Below are positions 56,298-64,000 of a stretch of 64,000 bases of DNA, piece after piece (position 1 is the first letter of the stretch; each line of letters starts with the position of its first letter). Below the pieces are notes generated by a model that was given only the letters and a program-made list of their open reading frames with translations, did no database searches and was not told the origin of the DNA. Source of the DNA: Mesostigma viride (taxonomy: Eukaryota; Streptophyta; Mesostigmatophyceae; Mesostigmatales; Mesostigmataceae). Location of the stretch: contig RPFO01000041.1 in assembly GCA_009746045.1 (NCBI GenBank), positions 3,875,954 to 3,939,953 on the forward strand, read 5' to 3'. A program made the position numbers and the translations under genes.

Positions 56298-57307
56298 AGA
56301 CCAGGCCTTGCTTCAGCTTGGGTGTCCCCAGTGGGCTGCTTGACCAAAGTACCAAGTGGTGACTGGTGCTTACTGGTTGACAGCCGGTCCTTCAGGGTTA
56401 GGTACACCCTCCTGGACAGGAGTTGGTGTGGAATGTCACTCCTACCAGCTGAGAATCATGCCTGGCCCTCCCCATGGGGTTCAGAAGAGTCGCCAGGACT
56501 TAAGTCGACGCCTTTGGCCTCAAACAGTTAGGCCATGCAAGGGCAACCCGAATGCTGGTTCTTACAGGTTGCTGTATATATGTTTTCTAGTGCTTGTTTC
56601 CAACCTGTTGCTAATAAAGAACCTGGTTGTGTGACCATGTGGAACATGGTTGCCAGGGAGCCACATTCTGGGTTATATAATGCTTGAATAAAACATAATC
56701 ATGTCATGTCATTCTCATGTTGTTCTCATGGTTGTAATGTTTCTCTTGTGTAAAGTTCCAGGTCACCTATAAACCTGGAGGTTGGGGTGGGGTTCAATTC
56801 CCCAGCAGAGCCACAGCCTGGCATGAGTGATTCCTGGGCTTAACACCCAGTGAAGACATGGGCTCCCCAATAAGGCAGTATTTGTATGGTGCTACCTGAG
56901 TCTCTTTGAGCATAAAAGGGAAAGGCTGGCCAAGGCGGGCGCCATAAGAACGGGCGCCTGTGATAACTGTGAAAGATCAGGAACTCACAATAATACGTTC
57001 TTGGCATCCTTTAATCCCAGCCATTGGACTAGGTAATGTGCCTTGACTTTAATCTAACACCAAGTTCCCAAGGAAAGGTTGGGAGCTGACCAAGGGGTCA
57101 GGGGATAACCTGGGGTGACCTCTGATTCACTGGCCAGTACACCTAGCCTGGTCCAAGGGCGTATATGTTGTTACCCAAAAGGAGGCAGGACCCTGGGCCC
57201 TATCAGGTCTGATCAACCCAAGGGACCAAGCGGTCTGTGGCTGAGTGGGCACAAGCAAGGTTAGGCTTGTTTCAAGCTGGTCCAGCTCCAAAAGAAGAAA
57301 GGGTTGG
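56298..57307 (+). other. Copia 3' non-coding region with polypurine tract
   Basis: No gene. AATAAA-type signals lie near 56611 and 56688. The purine run AAAAGAAGAAAGGG (57291-57304), a few bases before the 3' LTR, is the likely plus-strand primer. The sequence GGTTCAATTCCCC at 56791 resembles a Pol III B box but no tRNA fold was found. Confidence 0.6.
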
Positions 57308-57910
57308 AGTTAGCATTTTGGGCAACCAATATGCTAAGTGGATGCAGTTTGGAAAGACCTTTCCAACGCCGTGCTGACCGCCTGAAACAGACAAGGGACG
57401 AGAAAGATATCAAGTCCCGAAGTCCTAGCCATCCGTGGCCGACTAGAGTGCAGTCCTCTGGCATAGTGGACAGGACACGTGACTGTGGTCCACGTAGATC
57501 AGAGGAGCAGCAGCCTGTGACTGGTGGAATACTGGAGCTGGCACAGGTCTGCAAGGATACTAGGCCTTGCAGGCTTGTGACAGGTCCTGTACTTCCTAGG
57601 TTGCAGAGTCTAGGCAAATCCAGTTCGTCCTGGCGCTGCACTGATGCCAGTGGACGTTGAGGATTTGCTTGCACGCCTGCACGTGCCTCGTCACACCGAT
57701 GGGAACGAGGAACAACGCAAGGATATAGCTTGGTCATGGGGGATGACCAGCTATCTCGGAAAGCACGAACCGTGGGTGCCACCTTGGTCGTGGAAGTGCC
57801 CATTGTGGTCGTGGCCTGGTGAACAGATTTAAGGTTGCTGCCTTGCAACATTGGCTAAGACGCGCTGTGAAAGATCAAGAGCTCACGTACGTTGGGAGCT
57901 CTTTCTAACT
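57308..57910 (+). repeat. 3' LTR
   Basis: 603 bp, differing from the 5' LTR at two visible positions. Confidence 0.92.
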
Positions 57911-58019
57911 CTACTACTCTTATACTTTAGCTAATAAAGTAATATTTATTAGTTTACTCTAATACTGTACAGAAATAAACTGATTCAAATAAATATATTG
58001 GTTACGTTTGATTATAGTG

Positions 58020-58436
58020 TCTTCCTTCCTTCCTTCCTTCCTTCCTTCCTTCCTTCCTTCCTTCCTTCCTTCCTTCCTTCCTTCCTTCCTTCCTTCCTTC
58101 CTTCCTTCCTTCCTTCCTTCCTTCCTTCCTTCCTTCCTTCCTTCCTTCCTTCCTTCCTTCCTTCCTTCCTTCCTTCCTTCCTTCCTTCCTTCCTTCCTTC
58201 CTTCCTTCCTTCCTTCCTTCCTTCCTTCCTTCCTTCCTTCCTTCCTTCCTTCCTTCCTTCCTTCCTTCGATCCTTCCTTCCTTCCTTCCTTCCTTCCTTC
58301 CTTCCTTCCTTCCTTCCTTCCTTCCTTCCTTCCTTCCTTCCTTCCTTCCTTCCTTCCTTCCTTCCTTCCTTCCTTCCTTCCTTCCTTCCTTCCTTCCTTC
58401 CTTCCTTCCTTCCTTCCTTCCTTCCTTCCTTCCTTC
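58020..58436 (+). repeat. (CCTT)n microsatellite, ~415 bp
   Basis: About 104 units with one interruption (TCGATCC) at 58267-58273. The Phe-Leu-Pro-Ser and Lys-Glu-Gly-Arg frames are repeat artefacts. Confidence 0.98.
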
Positions 58437-58456
58437 TTTAGCATAGTCCTCAACAA

Positions 58457-58694
58457 TGTATGTATGTATGTATGTATGTATGTATGCATGTATGTATGTA
58501 TGTATGTATGTATGTATGTATGTATGTATGTATGTATGTATGTATGTATGTATGTATGTATGTATGTATGTATGTATGTATGTAGGTAGGTAGGTAGGTA
58601 GGTAGGTAGGTATGTAGGTATGTATGTATGTATGTATGTATGTATGTATGTATGTATGTATGTATGTATGTATGTATGTATGTATGTATGTATC
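58457..58694 (+). repeat. (TATG)n microsatellite with an internal (TAGG)n block
   Basis: TATG units with one TGCATG change and a (GTAG)n patch at 58582-58618. It lies next to the left 138-bp inverted repeat. Confidence 0.98.
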
Positions 58695-58725
58695 ATGTAT
58701 ATATTGTCTCCTTGATATATATATG

Positions 58726-58863
58726 TTAAAAATATAATTACTTACAGCAGAGTGAAATCACTCAAACCAAAGCAAACGCCCAGCTATGAACCTATATACA
58801 GAGCCATGTCAAAGCTCTATACTACGATAAGACCAATGGAAACGCCTAACGGGAGGAACCTAA
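58726..58863 (+). repeat. Left 138-bp inverted repeat flanking an RLE fragment
   Basis: Reverse complement of 59540-59677 with one mismatch seen (CTATGAACC versus CTATAAACC). Confidence 0.92.
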
Positions 58864-59519
58864 TAGCCCTGCTGCACCGCAAAATCAGCCCGCGTACGGC
58901 GGAGCATGATGTCAGCCATGGCCCGAGTCAGCGCCACCGACAAGCGCTGACGCCAATATGACGTCCAGGTCCGCGCCGACCATGGGGCCCGCTGGCCCTC
59001 CAGGTCCAGCCGGTCCTCCCGGAGCCGGCAACACTCCTTGAAGAAGGCGGAGGTCAGGGGCCCCATGGCCCCAAACTCCTCCAGGACAAAGGGCACCACA
59101 CGATGGTGCCCAACGTCGCCGTAGGCCAGGAGCTTGGCCCGCTCCGCCCGGTCCGCCGTGTAACCTGCCGTGAGGGAGGCCCCAGCCACGTGGCTAAGAG
59201 CCAAGGGCCGCGCCACCGAAACGTCGATAAGCAGATGCCGGCCACCCCCCTCAAAGTCCAGCACCACGATGTCAGGCCGGTGGTTGGGGGAATAGAAGGC
59301 AGCGCCATCCGCATCCTCGGACCGGATGTTCGCGTGGGGGAAAACCGACCGAATCATGGCGAGCACCACCGTCAGGAGGACAGTGTGCAAATACAAATAC
59401 CAATTCTGATTCTGTTGGCCCCCCATGCAGGAAAGGTAGTGAGTCCCCGTGGGATCCAGCGGCTGCCCACAGCTACCACAAGGCCGCCCGGCCGGAACAA
59501 GAGGACCGTTATATGTATG
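58864..59519 (-). pseudogene. LINE C-terminal fragment: zinc knuckle and restriction-like endonuclease
   Basis: The minus strand encodes CGSCGQPLDPTGTHYLSC, a Cys/His finger, followed by FYSPNHRPDIVVLDFEGGG and RHLLIDVSVARPLALSHVAG. This is the RPD...D arrangement of the restriction-like (PD-(D/E)XK) endonuclease found at the C-terminus of R2/CRE-type and several algal non-LTR retrotransposons. A helical tail with PWSARTWTSYWRQRLSVALT follows. No RT domain is present. The fragment sits between two 138-bp inverted repeats and (TATG)n arrays inside intron 2 of the DDE transposase gene. It is open for about 215 codons, so it was captured without much later decay. Confidence 0.65.
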
Positions 59520-59539
59520 CATGTATGTATGTATGTAGG

Positions 59540-59676
59540 TTAGGTTCCTCCCGTTAGGCGTTTCCATTGGTCTTATCGTAGTATAGAGCTTTGACATGGC
59601 TCTGTATATAGGTTTATAGCTGGGCGTTTGCTTTGGTTTGAGTGATTTCACTCTGCTGTAAGTAATTATATTTTTA

Positions 59677-59677
<1 letters not shown>
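59540..59677 (-). repeat. Right 138-bp inverted repeat
   Basis: Inverted partner of 58726-58863, bordered on the outside by (TATG)n. Confidence 0.92.
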
Positions 59678-59682
<5 letters not shown>

Positions 59683-59709
<27 letters not shown>

Positions 59710-59800
59710 TGTATGTATGTATGTATGTATGTATGTATGTATGTATGTATGTATGTATGTATGTATGTATGTATGTATGTATGTATGTATGTATGTATGT
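59683..59800 (+). repeat. (TATG)n microsatellite
   Basis: About 29 units followed by (TTTG)n. Confidence 0.98.
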
Positions 59801-60166
59801 TTGTTTGTTTGTTTAATTGCTCAATTAATTGTTTGTTTGGTTGACAGTGCGTAGTCACCACTTTGTCCACTGCACCCCACACTTAACTGCACTTGTCACT
59901 TCACAATTCCTATTCATTGTGCTGGCGTTTCTTAGACATCTTGCCTAACTGGCTTGCCGCAGGTTAGCTTGCCAGCTAGCCGCATATATTTGATTTATCT
60001 CTATTAATGCAATGTCATGTGCCCAACCTCTTAGTAGGGATTATTGGTGCTTTTCTAAGCTCAATTACATGCAATTGTGATTAATTGTAAGTAGTAGTAA
60101 ACTAATGGAACATGGTAGTGTTGGATTTATGACTTCTTTCATGTAATGCTTGTGCCTCATTTGCAG

Positions 60167-60465
60167 GCTCACGCTTGGAATGATACACCGACCATGTTGG
60201 ACATCATCGAGTGCACCATCAAGCCCTACGTGGAAGCGGTGGGCAACGAGGGCACGCAGTTTCTTCTCTTCCTCGATAACCTTGCATCCCACGTCGACAA
60301 GGAAGTGCTCGCGGCTTTCTGGAAGTTGAACATCCTGGTCGTCCTGGGCCCACCTGGGCTCACGGACGCCTGGCAGCCCGGTGACCTGCATGTTCAGAAT
60401 GAGGTCAAGAAGGCCACCTACCGCAAGCAGGATGCCTGGCTGCAGGAGGGAGACAACATGGCAGC
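60167..60465 (+). CDS. Transposase exon 3 (second and third catalytic Asp)
   Basis: Starts after CATTTGCAG with AHAWNDTPTMLDIIECTIKP. It contains FLLFLDNLASHVDKEV and TDAWQPGDLHVQNEVKKATY and ends ATGGCAGC|GTGAGT in phase 2. Confidence 0.85.
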
Positions 60466-60716
60466 GTGAGTTTACTTAAGTTAGACCGAGGTCATACGTT
60501 TTTTCCTTTCCCATGTGGATGTCTTTGATTTTGCAGCATGCCCGCCGGCTGGCCTGCCTTTCAATTCCACGTGTGTGTGCATTAATTTTGCTACGACTGA
60601 TGAGGTAGAATGACCACGCCTTTATTGTGTACTTGTCACAGTACTTACATCATTCTTTCGTTTGCCTTTGCCCCACGTATGGTGCTGCCATCCATGCATG
60701 CAATTGGGGGAAATAG

Positions 60717-60963
60717 ATGGACTGGTGCGGACGGGTTCAAGATGAGTGCGAGGACACGGCGGGTGTTGACGACACAATGGCTGGGGGAGGCCTGGAAAGA
60801 ATACCAAGTCGAGCACCAGCAAGTGCTGTGGAGTTATTTTTTGAAGACAGGCTGCCTCGTGACAGCCAATGGCCACGGCGACAGCGACATCAAGCCTCAG
60901 GGCATGCCGGGATTCACCTTCAAACGCATGGATGCGAGCAAGATCGTGTATGACAAGAGGCTG
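60717..60963 (+). CDS. Transposase exon 4
   Basis: Begins after AAATAG, completing the split Ala codon, with WTGADGFKMSARTRRVLTTQ. It continues WLGEAWKEYQVEHQQVLWSY, the helix usually seen after the DDE core, and ends at CTG|GTAAGC. Confidence 0.75.
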
Positions 60964-61193
60964 GTAAGCACTTTCAAGTCACATTATTATGGGACACGAT
61001 AGCGGTTCATTGACAGTATAAAGCACGGAAGGGCAATTTGGTGACAATGCTATGTGCAGGTGTTGGTCTTTTGTGATCACCAACAACAGATGCTTTTATA
61101 TTACTACGCCCAAGCAAGCTGACCCCATTCCGTAACATGAGTCTCTCTACTTGTATTTTGTTGTTGTCATAATAATGTAAAATATGAATGCAG

Positions 61194-61412
61194 ATCAACA
61201 AGGCCTGCTTCGTGAACCTGGACGACGCACAGGCTGTGCCAGTGGCCGGGGACGGCCAAGATGACCACGACGATTTCACGCACAAGCTGGGGCACAACAT
61301 GGACAGCGATGAGTGGTTTTTGAGCTCCGAAGCGCCGCCCCCTGAGCCTGAGCCCGAGCCTGAGCCGGGTGCTGCGGGCCGCTCCAAGATGCGCAAGTCT
61401 TTCAAACGCAAT
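61194..61412 (+). CDS. Transposase exon 5
   Basis: Starts after GAATGCAG with INKACFVNLDDAQAVPVAGD, then an Asp/His patch and a Pro-Glu repeat (PEPEPEPEPG). It ends AAACGCAAT|GTAAGT in phase 0. Confidence 0.75.
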
Positions 61413-62645
61413 GTAAGTAATATCTGTCGAAGCCTGAGTTTTGACGAGTTCTTAGGGTCATGTGTAGTCACACAGTGGGCGCTGTCGCCATAATTTTTGC
61501 ACGCATCATTGGGACAATGAGTGGCACGCAGTGCTGTGTACCAAGTCCAAGGTTAGGTCTGTCAAATATCTAGCGATGTTTCTCTACTTTTGTCACGCAT
61601 TATGTTATCACGCATTATATGCGGGGAAAATTGACGCCGTCAGCTAGGTGTTTATTTACACGACTTGTTGTTGGGTTTGCATCCCTATTAATTGCACCCA
61701 CAGGTCGTTGACTAACTTAATATCATATACAATGTTTGAGTGTACTAAAATCCGAATGATGTTGCTCGGAATACAGCAAGCTTTACCTGTCAGCACCGTT
61801 ACAGGTGCCGTAATTTACATCGGCTCTCTCCGGATCAGATCAGGTCCGCAGTTTGTGGTGCCGCCCTGGAGGCGATAGGACTTTGAGCCTATCAGACCAC
61901 ACACACAATGTACCATGATGTGGACAATAGATTACAGGCTGCAAAGTCGTTATTATCTAGTGTTCTTTCCGTGGTTGTAGAGACGCTAAGCTGCAGTGCC
62001 GTCAGATGTAAATCAACGGTGCATAATGCATTAGCCGCCACTACTTTGTGTGCCTAGAGTTGTTTGCTTGCTAGCCGTGTGTGGCCCCGACCCAGTGTTG
62101 GTCGTGTGACCCTGCCCAGTGTTGGCATTGTCATTTGCCCTGGCCCAGTGTTGGCTATGGTAGACTGCGCCCAGTGTTGGCCGCACCGTGTTTTCCACTC
62201 TCAGTAAACGTATTTTAATACAAGAAGTCTTTTCCATACACTTGTGCAATATCTGGGTCATAACAGGCAAAAGATCTTTCCTCCGAGCCCCGGTTTCTGA
62301 CAAGGTCCACCTGTGTTGGGGGGTTCATATTATTACCCAAGTGCCGGCCCAGGTAATAACTATACTAATTTTTAAAAACAATAAAAAGAATTACATAGCA
62401 TGGTACTTCCTTATCAAATAATAATAAACTTCATTAGTAATCATCTAAGTTAATAATAGTTATTGTTCTTGCCTGCTTGGCTGGCTATAAAGAAACTGAC
62501 CATCAGGCTCATCTATGTACCTCTCAAGCAACCATATAAACTACATGCACATAGGTATCCGCAGCACCGTTGCAATTCTGGCCGAACCGTCGACCCTCAT
62601 TTATTAATTGTTGGTTGGTTGCCTTCAACTTGCCCACACTTACAG
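61413..62645 (+). other. Transposase intron 5
   Basis: GTAAGT...TTACAG intron of 1.2 kb. It contains four copies of (G/C)CCCAGTGTTGG spaced about 25-30 bp (62090-62185). No gene seen inside. Confidence 0.65.
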
Positions 62646-63491
62646 GCTCCGGCCAAGCGTAAGGAACGCGCGACTGCCACGGGTGCCCCCCGCAAACACC
62701 CCAAGGGGAGTAAGCGGCCAGCCACGGGTGGCACGGCAGGATCGCGACGTGGCGGCAAGGGGAGGGCATCCAAAGCTCCCAAGGCCAGCGGCCCAGCCTC
62801 TGAGGAGGAAGAAGAGAAGGGGTCTGAGTCCGAGGCGTTGGAGTATGCGCAGGAGCTGCAGGGCCGGCGCAAGAAGAGCGTGGTTGCCAAGGCCAAACAG
62901 GTGTACGCTGCCCAGAAGCGCGGCGATCCGCTGCCGGGGATCTCCTCGGAGGAGGAAGATGACTGGGTGCCAGGCAATTCCCCCCAAGGCAAGAAGAAGA
63001 AGAAGACGAAGCGCGATGAAGTATGGGCGGCAGTGATTGAGATGAGGCTGGCGGACGAGAGGCGCAAGAGGGATGAAGATGAGGCACGCGAAAAGAAAGC
63101 GTCGCGGAAGGGGGGGATTGGCGAGGCGGGGTCAGTGAAGGCACCCAACAAGGCGGGGGCAAGCAAGAAGGCTGGAGCAGTGAAGGCAACCTGGGACAAG
63201 GCCGGATGTGAGGCAGCTGACGTGGTGGGAAGGGGGGGGGCAGCCGACCAGGTGGGGGCAGCAGGGGTCGGCAACCCAGCCGCGGGAGCACCACCACCAA
63301 CGGATCAGGCCACCCGCCCAGCCAACAAAAAGTCCAAGCCTTCTCTCCCTCCTCTCGAGCTTCCGCCACAGCGCACTGTGGCAAAGCATGCCGAGGTGCT
63401 GACAACGGCGGACTGGGCCAAATACCAGGTTTTCACCTTGTATGGTGACGGCCTGACGTACTACGGAAACCCTGACCCACAGGACCCGTAG
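62646..63491 (+). CDS. Transposase exon 6 (basic/acidic tail, ends at TAG)
   Basis: Starts after CACTTACAG in phase 0 with APAKRKERATATGAPRKHPK. Low-complexity Lys/Arg/Glu/Ala-rich sequence with acidic runs leads to TVAKHAEVLTTADWAKYQVF and GNPDPQDP before TAG. Thirteen further sense codons and a GTAAGT donor follow, so the TAG is probably a nonsense change. Confidence 0.7.
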   Translation, partial: APAKRKERATATGAPRKHPKGSKRPATGGTAGSRRGGKGRASKAPKASGPASEEEEEKGSESEALEYAQELQGRRKKSVVAKAKQVYAAQKRGDPLPGISSEEEDDWVPGNSPQGKKKKKTKRDEVWAAVIEMRLADERRKRDEDEAREKKASRKGGIGEAGSVKAPNKAGASKKAGAVKATWDKAGCEAADVVGRGGAADQVGAAGVGNPAAGAPPPTDQATRPANKKSKPSLPPLELPPQRTVAKHAEVLTTADWAKYQVFTLYGDGLTYYGNPDPQDP

Positions 63492-63532
63492 TATGCAAAG
63501 AAGTATGACAACCACTGGCGCATGGTGGTCAA

Positions 63533-64000
63533 GTAAGTATCGTTGCATGGGTTGGCTCCAAGATATACTGGACCATTTATGTGACAAGAATGTACACTCT
63601 GTATGTAACTCTGCAAACCCATGCCATGTGTGACTAGGTAGCATGCAGTACATATGTCTACCGCACACATGCGACAGGTCACGTCGGCATGATCAAATGG
63701 GCCAACATATTAGTAGGCGTATGAGCACACACACATCACACATCACACATCACACATCACCCATCACACATCGCACATCACACATCACCCATCACACATC
63801 ACGCGTACATCACACGTACATATGCACTGTCACACGCACTCGCACCACAACACAGGGACGCACCCCCCACACCCCCACACCCCCACACCCCCACCCCCAC
63901 CGCAACCCCCACACCCCCACCCCCACCGCAACCCCCACCCCCCACCACCACCATGTACCGCCGCCTTCGCCGCCACCACCACCACAACAACAACCACCAC
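63533..64000. other. Window end: (ACATCAC)n and C-rich simple repeats
   Basis: After the GTAAGT donor, CACACATCAC repeats run from about 63726 to 63815, followed by CCCCACAC and CCACCA-rich sequence to the end. No gene recognised; any further transposase exons lie outside the window. Confidence 0.7.

Larger units (their letters stand above)
49448..57910 (+). mobile_element. Ty1/copia-type LTR retrotransposon, full length (8463 bp)
   Basis: LTRs of 603 bp (49448-50050 and 57308-57910) with AGTTAG/CTAACT ends and a 5-bp target duplication CTACT (49443-49447 and 57911-57915). The LTRs differ at two sites I could see (GGACGC/GGATGC and TCCTGA/TCCCGA), so insertion was recent. Content: extra ORF, gag, integrase, protease-like domain, RT and RNase H, then 1 kb of non-coding sequence. 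It lies in intron 2 of the DDE transposase gene, in the same orientation. Confidence 0.95.
47742..63532 (+). pseudogene. DDE transposase gene (pogo/Tc5-like), six exons, disrupted
   Basis: Exons: 47742-48292, 48722-49273, 60167-60465, 60717-60963, 61194-61412 and 62646-63532 or beyond; phases agree at every junction. Domain order: N-terminal helix-turn-helix (RTKRKILDAFHESGLSQRQF), CENP-B-like HTH (KFPLVEKEVATEIREYRSKG), then a DDE_1-type catalytic core with CFDETPATFNN (first Asp), FLDNLASHV (second Asp) and DAWQPGDLHVQNEVK (third Asp), followed by a long Lys/Glu-rich tail. Such proteins cut and paste TIR elements. Damage: exon 1 changes frame near 48170, and TAG at 63489 interrupts exon 6, after which coding-like sequence (YAKKYDNHWRMVV) runs to another GTAAGT donor. 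Intron 2 (10.9 kb) has a GC donor and contains a complete copia element. Confidence 0.8.

Noticed and set aside
57959-58696. Long Lys-Glu-Gly-Arg and Phe-Leu-Pro-Ser frames
   Set aside because: By-products of (CCTT)n and (TATG)n microsatellites.

Overview
The window is eukaryotic nuclear DNA dominated by transposable elements. Genes carry GT-AG introns, tetranucleotide microsatellites run to over a kilobase, and Helitron, Ty1/copia, chromovirus (Ty3), LINE, DDE-transposase and HUH-Rep elements are all present. No bacterial operon signals, housekeeping genes or rRNA genes were recognised. The mix would suit an algal or early-plant-lineage genome, but the lineage cannot be settled from the sequence alone.

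Outer layer, 6.9-39.3 kb: a minus-strand Ty3/chromovirus remnant (integrase tail plus chromodomain, 38739-39345) is followed by a long minus-strand gene of unknown function. That gene is split by a 29.6-kb insertion (7767-37400) with perfect 56-bp terminal inverted repeats beginning CACTA. Removing the insertion with one copy of a 2-bp duplication rejoins the two halves (37401-38622 and 6893-7764) into one open frame of about 697 codons. Inside the insertion are TACGAGG-rich subterminal repeats, several satellites, two (GATG)n arrays of about 0.5 and 1.25 kb around a LINE 3' end, a possible decayed minus-strand spliced gene (17664-18771), and a tandem pair of nearly identical Helitrons (18901-27020 and 27025-36973). 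Both Helitrons have an HUH/Tyr Rep domain but a helicase that lacks its Walker A region.

40.8-42.1 kb: a small acidic minus-strand ORF is interrupted by a solo copia LTR with a perfect 5-bp target duplication (TCTTC).

42.4-47.2 kb: the most unusual system. A perfect 150-bp palindrome (42411-42560) is followed by a second copy of the same palindrome. The second copy is split by a head-to-tail pair of elements: a 578-bp deletion derivative (42828-43405) and a 3640-bp element (43406-47045). The larger element encodes, on the minus strand, a coiled-coil protein, a C2H2 zinc finger and a helicase-less HUH Rep endonuclease with CRESS-like motifs. The ORFs overlap or are separated by a single in-frame TGA. 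Head-to-tail structure, insertion between A and T and lack of target duplication fit rolling-circle transposition. This resembles, but may not equal, the replitron class.

47.7-63.5 kb: a six-exon DDE (pogo/Tc5-like) transposase pseudogene. A young Ty1/copia element (49448-57910, LTRs differing at two visible sites, TSD CTACT) sits in its large second intron. That intron also holds long (CCTT)n and (TATG)n arrays and a restriction-like-endonuclease LINE fragment between 138-bp inverted repeats. The copia element has an extra ORF before gag and an unusual domain order (gag, integrase, protease-like, RT, RNase H).
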